A stretch of 64,000 bases of DNA from Slackia exigua ATCC 700122 (GCF_000162875.1 NZ_GG700630.1:384325-448324); one strand, 5' to 3'; positions 8,073 to 17,280 are shown, counted from the first letter of the stretch. Notes: generated by a model from the letters alone, not told the origin. Made by a program: numbers and translations.

Positions 8073-8675
8073 ACGAAGAAGAACGACCTCATCGAGCTCA
8101 TACGCGGGAACGCCGGCCGAGTCACCACCAAGCAGGCACGAGAGGCTGGCTTCTCGTCGAGCATGCTGCAGCTGCTCGTCTCCCAAGGCTTGGCAGTCAA
8201 AGAGAGCCGTGGGGTCTTCGCGCTCGCAGAAACGCCACTGGACGACTTCGCCGTCATCTCGCTGCGATGGCCGAAGGCGGTCTTCCGCTGCAGCAGCTCG
8301 CTCTACCTCCATGGTATGACTGATATCGTGCCAGGGACGTACGAGGTCTCGCTTCCCCGAGGGTACAAGGAGGACGGCCTGGTGGGGGAATTCCCCAACT
8401 GCCTTGTATCGCATGAGAACGGGGAGCTCTACGGCCTAGGCGTGGTGCAAGGCACGTCCCCCACGGGCACGCCGCTATCGCTTCATGACCGCGGGCGCAG
8501 CATCTGCGATCTCGTGCTCGCGCGCAAGCGCGGCGAAGCGGATACTCAGCTCCTTGGGCAGGCCATGAACTCGTACTTTACCTCTTCCGAAAAAGACCTG
8601 CCCCAGCTGATGCGCTACGCGAAGGCGATGGGTGTGACTGCAGATCTTCAGACGTATTTGGAGGTGCTGTCATGA
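8073..8675 (+). CDS. abiEi: AbiEi-type antitoxin, possible ACG start
   Basis: Antitoxin and transcriptional repressor of a type IV AbiE toxin-antitoxin pair, giving phage abortive infection and plasmid stability in known cases. The frame reads KKNDLIELIRGNAGRVTTKQ, an N-terminal winged helix, then the AbiEi core (RWPKAVFRCSSSLYLHGMTD, RGRSICDLVLARK). A GGAGG lies four bases before the ACG at 8073, exactly where ATG would be expected. Either ACG is used as a rare start or the start has mutated; the first in-frame ATG (8163) would remove half of the winged helix. It overlaps the toxin gene by four bases (ATGA), a sign of translational coupling. Confidence 0.8.
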   Translation, partial: TKKNDLIELIRGNAGRVTTKQAREAGFSSSMLQLLVSQGLAVKESRGVFALAETPLDDFAVISLRWPKAVFRCSSSLYLHGMTDIVPGTYEVSLPRGYKEDGLVGEFPNCLVSHENGELYGLGVVQGTSPTGTPLSLHDRGRSICDLVLARKRGEADTQLLGQAMNSYFTSSEKDLPQLMRYAKAMGVTADLQTYLEVLS

Positions 8676-9517
8676 CAATCAGCAATGATGCAAGCCTGAG
8701 AGGCAAGGCGAGGAGCCTGGCAAAGGAGCACGGGCTTTCCGCCCAAGAGGTCATGCAGCGCTATTTCTTCGAGCGCTTCCTCATGAGGCTGGAGGGGACG
8801 CACTACAGAGAGCGGTTCGTGATTAAAGGAGGACTGCTTCTCTTTTCAATGATGGGCGTGGCACAGCGCACCACCATGGATCTGGATGCGACTGTCAGGG
8901 CTATGACACTGAACGAGGAGACAGTCTCGGCCGCCATGCAGGAGATCTGCTCGGTCGATTTGCATGATGGGATTGCTTTTGCGTTCGAACGAGTGGAGCC
9001 CATCCGCGAGGACGACGACTACGGCGGGCTGCGTGCGCATCTGGTCGCCGAGTTCGGCCGTATGCGGACGCCTTTGAAAGTCGACGTCACCACGGGCGAC
9101 GTTATAACACCCAGGGAGGTCGCATACGAGTTCCCCACGTTGTTCGGTGAGAAGCCAATCCACCTGCTGTCGTATCCGCTCGAGACGTGTATCGCAGAGA
9201 AGTTCGAGGCAGTGGTGAAGCGCGGGGCTGCTACCACACGTGCCCGCGACCTGTATGACATTGCTACACTCGTGAGGCTGTACGAGCCGGCAATCGATTG
9301 GGGAACCCTGTGTGAGGCCGTTCGGCGGACATCGGAACATCGCGGCTCCTCGGACATGATGAAGCACTATGAGCTCGTAAGCCGGGAGATAGAAGGCTCC
9401 AACGAGATCGCCCGCATATGGAGCGCGTACACGCGCTTGAACCCGTATGCTGCCGCAGTTTCAGTCGAGGACGCCATGAACGCCGTCCGTATGATTGGGA
9501 GAAGAATCGGCCTCTGA
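8672..9517 (+). CDS. abiEii: AbiEii-type nucleotidyltransferase toxin
   Basis: Predicted 281-residue toxin of the AbiEii/AbiGii/MenT family, DNA polymerase beta-like nucleotidyltransferases that modify tRNA or otherwise halt growth on phage attack. The family hallmark is present: FVIKGGLLLFSMMG followed by RTTMDLDATVR (GG and D-L-D active-site region), then KVDVTTGD and a conserved EKFEAVVKRG helix with RARDLYDIATL. Length matches the family. It is translationally coupled to the antitoxin through a four-base overlap. Both genes look intact apart from the antitoxin start. Confidence 0.88.
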   Translation: MTISNDASLRGKARSLAKEHGLSAQEVMQRYFFERFLMRLEGTHYRERFVIKGGLLLFSMMGVAQRTTMDLDATVRAMTLNEETVSAAMQEICSVDLHDGIAFAFERVEPIREDDDYGGLRAHLVAEFGRMRTPLKVDVTTGDVITPREVAYEFPTLFGEKPIHLLSYPLETCIAEKFEAVVKRGAATTRARDLYDIATLVRLYEPAIDWGTLCEAVRRTSEHRGSSDMMKHYELVSREIEGSNEIARIWSAYTRLNPYAAAVSVEDAMNAVRMIGRRIGL

Positions 9518-9944
9518 GGGGCATATGCGGGTGGCAAGAGGTTGTTGTGACCGGACATACGAATTTGGCTTTCATCCATTCGTGTCGATAGAAGCGTCTG
9601 CATCATGGAACTATATGCATGTAGTCATTCGGAAAGTACTGATTTACATTGCCCAGCTCAGAGCCGTTACTCTTCACTCGGAAATCGTCACTCTTGGGTC
9701 GGGAAGCGTCGCACTCCGTCGACATTTCTTTCGCTTATGTATTCAGCTGCGCACAACAGAACATCGTTTCCGCAGTTCAACCATGTCACTCTTCGGTCGG
9801 GTGAAAATACTCTCCCCAGGTGACTTCAGAGCATGTAGTCACCGCTGGCTACGGGGTGACTACACGGCTTTCGCAATAAGAGAATGGAGGAAGTCCCAGC
9901 TCAACCTCCCTACTGACTACATCAAAACGGGCAATGCAACGATC
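9518..9944 (+). other. Gene-poor stretch with short repeats and possible coding remnant
   Basis: No intact gene is visible between the toxin and the direct repeat. It contains two near-identical strings, GTCACTCTTGGGTCGGG (about 9688) and GTCACTCTTCGGTCGGG (about 9785), and a 9-bp inverted repeat GTAGTCACC / GGTGACTAC near 9835-9865. One frame ending at 9956 reads AFAIREWRKSQLNLPTDYIK before its stop, which looks like a decayed gene end. Confidence 0.35.
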
Positions 9945-9956
9945 GAGTGGGAATAG
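9945..9956 (+). repeat. Right copy of 12-bp direct repeat flanking AbiE module
   Basis: GAGTGGGAATAG, identical to 7749-7760, 2.2 kb apart. See the left copy. Confidence 0.4.
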
Positions 9957-10040
9957 ATAGGCCTATGAGCTGGGCGTTTAGCATCCGTCCCATCTATTGG
10001 CAAGTCAAGTACAAGCCGCCCGCGAACGAGGATGAGCAAA

Positions 10041-10085
10041 AAATTTTGGAAGCCCCTGGAATCGTCGATTTCGGGGGCTTCTTTC
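10041..10085 (-). terminator. Bidirectional terminator of the TetR-linked transport operon
   Basis: Stem GAAGCCCC / GGGGCTTC around an imperfect inner stem. The T-run is TTTTTT-like on the minus strand (AAAAAATTTT on plus, 10038-10047) and TTCTTTC on the plus strand. It closes the minus-strand operon ending at 10143. Confidence 0.75.
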
Positions 10086-10142
10086 ATGCTATTTCACCTG
10101 CACATATACACCCCGGCATTTTCCGATTGGGAGGGATCCTTG

Positions 10143-10745
10143 CTAGACGATCCCCGCCTTCTCGAAGTGCTTTTTCATGACCCTCAGGGAAACGAGGGCG
10201 CCCATCAGGCTCGTCGCCACCGTAAGGACGACCATCCCTACGTACATGGGGCCTGTGAACAATGCAACGAACTGCACCATCGCCTCGTCGGTGAGCCGCA
10301 GGATCTCCTGACGCTCGGAGAGATATTGTGCAGCTGAAAGATACATGGGAAGGGTGAAAAGCGCCGACTGCAACGTGCAGCCGGTGACATAGGCTGCAAC
10401 GAGGCCCTTCCTGTTCGCGTACCCAACGCGCGTGGCGACTGCCTCCGCAACGGCCCATCCCGCTATACCGCCCAGGATACCGAAGACGTTCGCCGCCATC
10501 AGACCGGGCAGCACGTTTATGATCCCCATGATGAGAAAGGTTCCGGACTTCTTAACCTTTGCGGCAAGGAGCAGATAGACTATCGACGTGAAGAAGCAGA
10601 CTATGGGTATGTTGGCGACCGTCCCCACGACAGTGAGGCCCGCAATGCTTCCCACCACGAAGAAGATGAAGAGGGACAGCGCCCCGAACACTCCGATGGA
10701 TACCAGATCGCGGGGTCCTATGGCCGAGATTCCGCTTTTTTTCAT
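10143..10745 (-). CDS. ECF transporter S component (MptD/Trep_Strep type)
   Basis: Predicted 200-residue integral membrane protein with about five or six hydrophobic helices and a C-terminal MKKHFEKAGIV tail. It resembles the substrate-specific S components of the Trep_Strep/MptD group, which combine with EcfT and EcfA to import a small molecule. Its tail closely matches that of the S component at 24.4 kb (MFKKHFQKAGIVS), so the two are homologues. The substrate is not established; in related loci the set accompanies siderophore-type systems. ATG 10745 has AAGGAAGG seven bases upstream, preferred over GTG 10769. Last gene of the TetR-linked operon. Confidence 0.78.
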   Translation of the reverse strand: MKKSGISAIGPRDLVSIGVFGALSLFIFFVVGSIAGLTVVGTVANIPIVCFFTSIVYLLLAAKVKKSGTFLIMGIINVLPGLMAANVFGILGGIAGWAVAEAVATRVGYANRKGLVAAYVTGCTLQSALFTLPMYLSAAQYLSERQEILRLTDEAMVQFVALFTGPMYVGMVVLTVATSLMGALVSLRVMKKHFEKAGIV

Positions 10746-10818
10746 GACAGGTCCTTCCTTTCGTTTCACTTTTAAGACAGGCGCGTTCCCGACGGAGCGG
10801 GCCGCGTCCGGGATTACG

Positions 10819-11529
10819 TCATCGCGGTCCGAACTGGAGCCACATGAGCATTCCGGTTGCTAGGAGGGCCAAGACAGCCGCTGCAGCGTCCCTCACTCCG
10901 AAAGACAGAGAATGCAGCACCGTCGGTTGCGCAGGGCCGCCCAGACCACGGGTGAGCGCGGATGCCGCCAGCTCGTCGGATACCCTCGCGCTCCTCATGA
11001 GGAGCGGAACCACCAGGAGCTCGCATATGAGGACGGGGTGGATGAGCGAATATCCCCTGGTGACCGCGACACGACGCGTCCTCAGGCTCTCCATGAGACG
11101 AGCGGCGTCCTTCCGTATAGTGGGGAAGAACCTCAGGACGACCATGCACGGGATGAGAACTACCCGCGGGGCGCCCATGGATTGCAGCGCGGCAAGGAGG
11201 CCCTGCATCGAAGCGAATTTCGACAAAGATATTCCCAGCAGGGCCAGCACCACGAACTTCTGCGCCATGTAGCTCAGCATGGTTACGGCAACCGACAGCG
11301 TCGTTCCGCCGGCTCCCTCGACAAGGGCCATGACAACAGCGATAAGAACGTAAGCGCCGGACAGGACGGCGCACGGCCGCCACGCTCCGGCCGCAAGAGC
11401 GCACGCCGCCCCGATAGTGCATGCCGCGTGAGCTGCCTCCGGTCGGTTGGAGAGCATTGCCGCAACCCCCAAAAGGCAGGTTGAGAGCAAGGCCGTGCGC
11501 GGATCTAGGCATCTGCGGGAAGGTTCCAT
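10819..11529 (-). CDS. ecfT: ECF transporter transmembrane T component
   Basis: Predicted 236-residue EcfT, the membrane scaffold that couples ATP hydrolysis to the S component. It begins CLDPRTALL, typical of EcfT, has several membrane helices, and carries the two coupling-helix regions: RFFPTIRKDAARLMESLRTR and AASALTRGLGG (family pattern A-R-G). ATG 11529 is chosen because GGGAGGT lies five bases upstream; this start overlaps the ATPase gene by 25 bases. A 73-base gap with a ribosome site separates it from the S component. Confidence 0.82.
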   Translation of the reverse strand: MEPSRRCLDPRTALLSTCLLGVAAMLSNRPEAAHAACTIGAACALAAGAWRPCAVLSGAYVLIAVVMALVEGAGGTTLSVAVTMLSYMAQKFVVLALLGISLSKFASMQGLLAALQSMGAPRVVLIPCMVVLRFFPTIRKDAARLMESLRTRRVAVTRGYSLIHPVLICELLVVPLLMRSARVSDELAASALTRGLGGPAQPTVLHSLSFGVRDAAAAVLALLATGMLMWLQFGPR

Positions 11530-13058
11530 TGCGCACCTCCCTTCCAAAGCGACTCCGACAGCCTCTCTCGTGTCGAGCCATCGAGCGCGAAGTCGTCGAC
11601 GATGAGCCCGTCCTTCAGATGAAGAATGCGATCGCACGCGAAAAGAAGGAACTCGAAATCGTGCGAGACGACGAGCACGGCGCCGTCGGCTCGCGCGAGG
11701 GAGCGGATTGCAGAAGCGACCTTCTCCATATTATCCCTGTCCAGACCGCTCGTCGGCTCATCGAAGAAATAAGCCGAGGCCTCGTCGACGAGGGCGCACG
11801 CTATCGCGAGGCGCTGCTTCTGCCCGCGCGAAAGCGTTGCGGGGTGCGCCTCCCTCATATCCCAGAGCCCAAGTTCCTTGAGAGCTCGTTCGCAGGCCCC
11901 GGTATCCCTCCGCCCGCCCACTGAAAGCTCCCCCAGAACGCTGTCGCTGAAAAGCTGGCAGTCGGGATCCTGCATGATCAGCCGAACCCGCCCCAGCCGC
12001 CCCTTGGGCGAAAGGACCTCGCCGTCGACGGAGACGGTGCCCGCGACCTCCTTTTCGAGCCCGCAGCACAGACGCGACAAGGTCGTCTTCCCCGCACCGT
12101 TCTCCCCTACGACCCCGATCACCTCGCCGTACTGCGCGGAGAAGCTCAAAGGGCCGAGGGCGCAGGAGCCGCGCGAGGCTCCCTCCGCGCTTCCCGCCGT
12201 GCGGCGCGAAGCGTACGAGAACCTGAGGCCTTTCACCTCAAGCGCCGTCCCCTCGGGTTTCGAGAAGGCTCGATCGCGGACGGTCCTGGCCTGCAGTGCC
12301 GACTCGGGTCTCAGGCTCCTGAGGCCCATGCGGGCAAGCGAGGCATCGTCGAGGAGCATCGCGTCGTCGGCGTCGTACACGCGCGACACGCCACCGTCCT
12401 CGATGACGACCATGCGGTCGATGAGGCCGGACAGGTAAAAGAGGCGATGCTCTAAAACGACGACGGTCTTCCCCTCGCGCTTCAGCTCGGACATCGCCTT
12501 CCTGAGCGTGGCCACGGCCTCCATGTCGAGGTTCGCGGACGGTTCGTCGAAGACGTACACGGAAGGCCCCATCGCGTAGCAGGAGGCGATGGCCACCATC
12601 TGCATCTCTCCGCTCGAGAGGCCGAACACGCTCCTGCCCCGAAGATGCTGGATTCCCATGCGCCGAAACGCATCCTCGACCCGCTCCAGAACCTCGGCCC
12701 GCGGCAGCCCCGCGTTCACGCAGCCGAACGCCACCTCGCTCGTGGCATCGGTCATGAAGAACTGGCTGCGGGGGTCCTGGAAGACCGAGCCGACCAGCCT
12801 TCCGATGTCTCCGATATCGAGCTCGCGTGTGTCCGTTCCGCCGACTCTTGCCGCTCCTTCCAGCTCACCCGCATAGAAATGGGGGATAAGCCCGTTTATG
12901 AGCCGTGCGACCGTGGTTTTCCCGCATCCGCTCCTCCCCGTCAGGAGTACGAACTCGCCTTCATGGATGTCCAGGTCGACGCTGCGGATCGCGTCACCCT
13001 CCTTCCCCGCGTATTGGAACGTCACCTTGTCGAGAGCGATGGACGCGGAGGAGTTCAT
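11505..13058 (-). CDS. ECF transporter ATPase, two fused ATP-binding domains
   Basis: Predicted 517-residue protein with two ABC ATPase domains in tandem, a fused EcfA-EcfA'. Domain 1 has Walker A GRSGCGKT, a signature-like LSSGEMQ and Walker B VYVFDEPSANLD; domain 2 has GENGAGKT, LSRGQKQR and YFFDEPTSGLD. It powers import with the adjacent T and S components. The start ATG 13058 has a GGAGGG upstream and overlaps the stop of the preceding ABC gene as ATGA, so the two are co-translated. The same fused form is found in the second transport set at 22.3 kb. Confidence 0.87.
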   Translation of the reverse strand: MNSSASIALDKVTFQYAGKEGDAIRSVDLDIHEGEFVLLTGRSGCGKTTVARLINGLIPHFYAGELEGAARVGGTDTRELDIGDIGRLVGSVFQDPRSQFFMTDATSEVAFGCVNAGLPRAEVLERVEDAFRRMGIQHLRGRSVFGLSSGEMQMVAIASCYAMGPSVYVFDEPSANLDMEAVATLRKAMSELKREGKTVVVLEHRLFYLSGLIDRMVVIEDGGVSRVYDADDAMLLDDASLARMGLRSLRPESALQARTVRDRAFSKPEGTALEVKGLRFSYASRRTAGSAEGASRGSCALGPLSFSAQYGEVIGVVGENGAGKTTLSRLCCGLEKEVAGTVSVDGEVLSPKGRLGRVRLIMQDPDCQLFSDSVLGELSVGGRRDTGACERALKELGLWDMREAHPATLSRGQKQRLAIACALVDEASAYFFDEPTSGLDRDNMEKVASAIRSLARADGAVLVVSHDFEFLLFACDRILHLKDGLIVDDFALDGSTRERLSESLWKGGAQWNLPADA

Positions 13059-14773
13059 GCTCGACCCTCCGTTTTGCTCCCTTGCTCCCAGAGGGTACGA
13101 TAGTAGCCAGCGCCCTCCTCGAGGAGCTGTTCGTGGGTGCCCTTCTGCACGATCTTCCCCTGCTGCATCACGATTATCTGGTCGGCAGAGCGAATGGTGC
13201 TCAGATGGTGCGCCACCACGAGCACCGTCCGGTTCTGCGCGAGCGCAGAGACGGCCCTTTGCATGAGCACCTCGTTGACCGGGTCCACGTTGCTCGTCAT
13301 CTCGTCGAGCACGAGGATGGGGGCGTCCTTCAGGAACGCCCGCGCGACGGACAGCCTCTGCTTCTGGCCGCCCGAGAGGCCCACGCCGTTCTCCCCGATG
13401 GGCGTCGCATAGCCCTGCGGGAGCGACATCACGAACTCGTGGATGCACGCCTTCTTGGCCGCCTCCACCACTTCCCCATGCGTCGCATCCGCCCTGCCGA
13501 TGCGAATGTTCCCCTCGATGGTGTCAGCGAACAGGCGCACGTCCTGCATGACGACGCTGATGGAGGCCAGGAGGTCGTCGTAGGGGATGTCCCTCACGTC
13601 CACACCGCCGACGCTCACGCTTCCTGCATCCACGTCCCAGAACCTCAGCAGGAGGTTGGCCAGAGTGCTCTTGCCCGATCCGGACTCGCCCACGAGTGCC
13701 GTCATGGTGCGCTCGGGGACCGTGAACGTCGCCTCGGACAGCTCGAACGAGTCCCTTCCGTAGGAGAAGCGCGCCCGGTCGAACCCGATCGAGTGCGACG
13801 AAGGCACGCGCGGCTCATCGGGCTCGGGGACGGAGGGCGCGTGGATAATCTTCTCTATCCTGCGGAAGCTGTCCTTCACCTTGAGGTAGTTCATCCAATG
13901 CGACTCCATGGCGAAGAACGGCTTGTAGAACTCCACGCTCGCGACGATGAAGCCGATGAAGACGAACAGGGGAAGGGAGCCATTCTGCACGAGCAGGGCG
14001 CCGCCCGCCGCCATGACCACGAAGGCGAGGTCCGCCACGAAGCTGTAGGCGGACAGAACCAGCGCCCTGTTCCGCGACGCCGCCTTGCTGCTCTCGCCGA
14101 AGCTCGCCACCGTCGCCTCGAGCCTGCGGTCGAGGATCTCGCTTTCGGCAAAGGCCTTCAGCAGCGGGACGCCCTTCACGTACTCGACGAACAGGCTCGT
14201 CATGTCCGCCGCGTCATCCCCACATCTGCCCTCGAGGGTCTGGGCCTTCCTCAGACCTGCTGCAAGAAGGGCCAGTGCGATGGGCAGGATCGAGACCATG
14301 AGCAGCGCCATGCGCTGATCGACGATGATCGCGGCCGCGAGCAGGATCGCCGCGACGATGAAGTCGGCTGCCATCCTCGTCCAGAGATGTCCCACCACCA
14401 TCTCCATGCTATCGATGTCCTTGTGGACGATGTCTCCGATCTCGCCCAGGCGCTCCCCCGTGTAGAAGCCGAGGGAGAGCGACTTCAGCCGCCTGACGAC
14501 GGCAGTCCTGATCTCCAGCACAAGGTCGAAACCCGCGCAGTGCTTCTGCTTGTCGGCAACGATGCCGCTCGCTCCCTTGACGAGGAGAAGGCAGACAAGC
14601 GCCACCCAGTAGGGAGCGAGGTCGGCCGGTCCGTTCAGGACCGAATGAATGGCTGCGAGGACGACGAAGGCCATCGCCACGCTGGATAGCGTATAGATCG
14701 TGAACGCGACGATGCTTGCGACCATCATACGTCGGCCAGAGGAGGTCATCCTCTCCAGGATCTCCCTTACCAT
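13055..14773 (-). CDS. ABC transporter, fused permease-ATPase half-transporter (YbtQ-like)
   Basis: Predicted 572-residue half-transporter. Residues about 1-320 are a six-helix type IV exporter-fold membrane domain, and the rest an ATPase with Walker A GESGSGKS, signature LSGGQKQR and Walker B ILVLDEMTSNVD. In Walker B the glutamate is present. It pairs with the next gene as a heterodimer; YbtP/YbtQ and IrtA/IrtB of the same fold import iron-siderophore complexes, which is the analogy suggested by the context. GGAGG precedes ATG 14773. It overlaps its partner by seven bases. Import or export cannot be told from sequence. Confidence 0.82.
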   Translation of the reverse strand: MVREILERMTSSGRRMMVASIVAFTIYTLSSVAMAFVVLAAIHSVLNGPADLAPYWVALVCLLLVKGASGIVADKQKHCAGFDLVLEIRTAVVRRLKSLSLGFYTGERLGEIGDIVHKDIDSMEMVVGHLWTRMAADFIVAAILLAAAIIVDQRMALLMVSILPIALALLAAGLRKAQTLEGRCGDDAADMTSLFVEYVKGVPLLKAFAESEILDRRLEATVASFGESSKAASRNRALVLSAYSFVADLAFVVMAAGGALLVQNGSLPLFVFIGFIVASVEFYKPFFAMESHWMNYLKVKDSFRRIEKIIHAPSVPEPDEPRVPSSHSIGFDRARFSYGRDSFELSEATFTVPERTMTALVGESGSGKSTLANLLLRFWDVDAGSVSVGGVDVRDIPYDDLLASISVVMQDVRLFADTIEGNIRIGRADATHGEVVEAAKKACIHEFVMSLPQGYATPIGENGVGLSGGQKQRLSVARAFLKDAPILVLDEMTSNVDPVNEVLMQRAVSALAQNRTVLVVAHHLSTIRSADQIIVMQQGKIVQKGTHEQLLEEGAGYYRTLWEQGSKTEGRA

Positions 14774-16527
14774 GATGCGGCCTCCCTGATATCCCAGTTG
14801 TCCACCTGCTTTTGCTTGGCGACCATCTCCTGATAGAGGGGGCAGGCGCGCATGAGCTCTTCGTGGGTTCCGGACCCGGCCACACGGCCTTCCCTCATCA
14901 CCATGATCTGATCTGCCCCTCTAATGGCGTTCAGGTGGTGGGCTATGCTCACGACGGTCTTGTCGCGGGACAGGTCGTCTATCGCCTCCTGTATGAGGGT
15001 CTCGTTCTCGGCATCGACTGCGGCCGTCGCCTCGTCGAGGATGATGACGGGGGCGTCTTTCAGCATCACCCGGGCGATCGAGATGCGCTGGCGCTCGCCG
15101 CCCGAGAGCTGGACGCCGCCCTCGCCGGGGACCGTCGCGTAGCCGTGCGGGAGCCCGGAGATGAAGTCGTGGATACGCGCCCTTTGGGCCGCCTCGACGA
15201 CCTCTTCATGCGTTGCGCCCGGCCGGCCGATGAGGATGTTCTCCTCGATACTCTGGTTGAAAAGGAACACGTCCTGCTGGACTATGGAGAAGAGGCCCGA
15301 CACCTGCCTTTCGGAAAGGCGGGACAGGTCTCGTCCACCCACCGTGATGTGTCCGCTGCTAGGTTGCCAGAATCCCATGATCAGACTCGCGAGCGTGCTC
15401 TTCCCGCATCCCGAGGAGCCTACGAGCGCGTTGGTGCTTCCCTTGCGGAACACGAGGTCGATCGAATCGAGGGCACGCTTCCTCTCGCTGCCGTCCTCCT
15501 CGCTCTGCGGGTAGGAGAACGAGACTCCGTTCAGCTCGATATCTCCCATGCGAGGTTCCTCAGAGTCCTTGATGGGGTCTGCGGTCTCAACGCCCAGCAC
15601 CGATTCGATGCCCGTCATCGCCTGGTCGAACATGAAACGGTAGTGCTGCAGAGTCGCCGTCTTGGCCACCGAGGAAGTGAAGGCCGTGGAGAGCACCATG
15701 GACAAGATGAGATGTTCGATGGATATGCCGCCTGTGGAGAGGAGCCATGTTCCCACGATCAGCACGAGCACCGTTCCGGACTCCATGAACAGGGCGATGA
15801 GCGCCATGGGGACCGAGACGTCGTTCATCGAGCTCGTCGCCCAACTCACGTAATCGCGCGCTGCTCTGATTGTCTCCTCCGTCTTGCGCTCTTCCTTTCC
15901 GAATGCCTTGACGACCGCTATGTTGGCAACGTATTCCATAAGGCTGTTCTGCATACGGGAGGCGTACTGGGCCACTATCTCGAAGCCCCTCGCCCAAGCG
16001 GGGGCCGCCGCCTTCTTCACGAGCCACATGAGAGGCAGGCCTGCCAACATGCACAGAGCGAGCCGCCAGTCCACTGCGAGCATGAGGACGAACGCGGCGG
16101 CGGGAAATAGGGTGGCCGAGGCTGATTCGGGAAGCCCGTGGGCAAGGTACACCTCTACCTGCTCCACGTCGTTGCGCATGATGTTCGCGAGATCTCCCGG
16201 CCTTCTGATCTGAAAGAAGCCGAGAGGGAGCTTTTTCAGATGGCGCACGATGCGCAGGCGGATGTCCGTCAGGCACGAGTATGCAGCCTGATGAGCCTTC
16301 CATGTTGCCGCGTACATGCATACCGCCTTCCCCGCCACGCATGCCGCCATCGCCGCAGCGGCGCAGGCTATTGCCGAGGGCGAGAGGGTGCCCTCCAAAA
16401 ACAAATGGACGAGGTAGATCACGAGAACCATGGGCACGAGCCCAAGGACCGCCCTGGTCAGAAGCATGGCATTAGAGAGCCGACTTTTCGCCGTCATCTC
16501 CCTGGCCAACTCCCTCTTGTCCTTCAT
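14767..16527 (-). CDS. ABC transporter, fused permease-ATPase half-transporter (YbtP-like)
   Basis: Predicted 586-residue partner of the following half-transporter: N-terminal membrane domain with about six helices, then an ATPase with Walker A GSSGCGKS, signature LSGGERQR, Walker B VIILDEATAAVD and an H-loop SIAHHLNA. A strong AAGGAG precedes ATG 16527. It is the first structural gene of the operon and is preceded by two TetR-type operator-like palindromes (16539-16566 and 16626-16639), so the neighbouring TetR protein very probably represses it. Confidence 0.82.
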   Translation of the reverse strand: MKDKRELAREMTAKSRLSNAMLLTRAVLGLVPMVLVIYLVHLFLEGTLSPSAIACAAAAMAACVAGKAVCMYAATWKAHQAAYSCLTDIRLRIVRHLKKLPLGFFQIRRPGDLANIMRNDVEQVEVYLAHGLPESASATLFPAAAFVLMLAVDWRLALCMLAGLPLMWLVKKAAAPAWARGFEIVAQYASRMQNSLMEYVANIAVVKAFGKEERKTEETIRAARDYVSWATSSMNDVSVPMALIALFMESGTVLVLIVGTWLLSTGGISIEHLILSMVLSTAFTSSVAKTATLQHYRFMFDQAMTGIESVLGVETADPIKDSEEPRMGDIELNGVSFSYPQSEEDGSERKRALDSIDLVFRKGSTNALVGSSGCGKSTLASLIMGFWQPSSGHITVGGRDLSRLSERQVSGLFSIVQQDVFLFNQSIEENILIGRPGATHEEVVEAAQRARIHDFISGLPHGYATVPGEGGVQLSGGERQRISIARVMLKDAPVIILDEATAAVDAENETLIQEAIDDLSRDKTVVSIAHHLNAIRGADQIMVMREGRVAGSGTHEELMRACPLYQEMVAKQKQVDNWDIREAASW

Positions 16528-16538
16528 AGAATGTCTCC

Positions 16539-16566
16539 TTCAATATTAAATAAAGATTCGATATTG
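16539..16566 (-). promoter_or_regulatory. Operator-like half palindromes upstream of ABC genes
   Basis: TTCAATATTAAAT and ATTCGATATTG lie just upstream of the first ABC gene. Both are variants of the perfect palindrome at 16626-16639. Confidence 0.5.
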
Positions 16567-16625
16567 TAAGTAGATTGAGGCCTATCTCAGTTCGACTTGA
16601 CTAACTATATCATTATAGAATCAGA

Positions 16626-16639
16626 ATTCAATATTGAAT
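16626..16639 (-). promoter_or_regulatory. Probable TetR-family operator
   Basis: Perfect 14-bp palindrome ATTCAATATTGAAT in the AT-rich gap between the TetR gene and the ABC operon. A close match, ATTCGGTATTGAAT, lies upstream of the TetR gene itself at 17281-17294, so both transcription units can be bound by one repressor. Confidence 0.65.
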
Positions 16640-16674
16640 GTCAGAGTACTCGAATAGGGTGGCAGAAAGTTCTG

Positions 16675-17244
16675 TCACAGGGAGTTCACCCCTTCGTAAT
16701 AGCACTGGGCGATGAGCGCAAGCATCTCACGAGCTTCATTCTCGCTGCTGTAGTGGCGGGCTACCTCCATCAGGCTCTCTACGAAGTTGCTTGCGAGCAC
16801 GTGGGCGAGCAAGTCCGGGTAGCGCAGAACTGCACGCTTGTTCATCATGTATCGGATATGCCGCTCGATGCTCTCGACGAAATCGTCCTTCGCATGCTCG
16901 TAGGCGGTACCCTGGCTCTTGTCAATTAGGATAACCAGCAACTTGTGATGGGCCAGCATGTTGAGCAGGGGTCCCTCGGCGGCAGTCTGGTACCTCTCAG
17001 AGGGCGTATCTGCAATGATAAGTTCTTCTTCACGTGCAATTCGGTCGAAGTCGAAGGGAGCGGACGAAACGACACCCTCGAATAGCTTCTCTTTGTTCTC
17101 GAAGTACGAGTACAGCAGGCTGGCTGATACGTCGGCGAGCTTCGCGATGTCCTGCATTTTCGCACTGCGGAAGTCCTTCTCATAGAACACCTGGACGGCG
17201 GCGGCAAGTATGCGCTCGCGCACCTCTTCCTTGAGAACCTGCAT
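16675..17244 (-). CDS. TetR-family transcriptional regulator
   Basis: Predicted 189-residue repressor. The N-terminal helix-turn-helix is clear: ERILAAAVQVFYEKDFRSAK, then MQDIAKLADVSASLLYSYFENKEKL in continuation. The remaining 130 residues form the ligand-binding and dimer domain, whose ligand is unknown. It is the first gene upstream of the two ABC and three ECF genes on the same strand. The palindromes at 16539-16639 and 17281-17294 are the likely binding sites, giving control of the operon and of itself. No such regulator is attached to the paralogous transport set at 22-28 kb. Confidence 0.87.
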   Translation of the reverse strand: MQVLKEEVRERILAAAVQVFYEKDFRSAKMQDIAKLADVSASLLYSYFENKEKLFEGVVSSAPFDFDRIAREEELIIADTPSERYQTAAEGPLLNMLAHHKLLVILIDKSQGTAYEHAKDDFVESIERHIRYMMNKRAVLRYPDLLAHVLASNFVESLMEVARHYSSENEAREMLALIAQCYYEGVNSL

Positions 17245-17280
17245 GCCCTACCCCTCAATTCCTCTTGCTGTTGAATTATA

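Noticed and set aside
9518-9956. Short repeats considered as a second CRISPR or an integron
   Set aside because: Only two or three imperfect copies, irregularly spaced, with no associated genes.
12905-14689. A 594-residue plus-strand frame, and similar long frames opposite other ABC and NRPS genes
   Set aside because: They are antisense to clear ABC genes in GC-rich DNA, rich in His/Arg, and show no family motifs.
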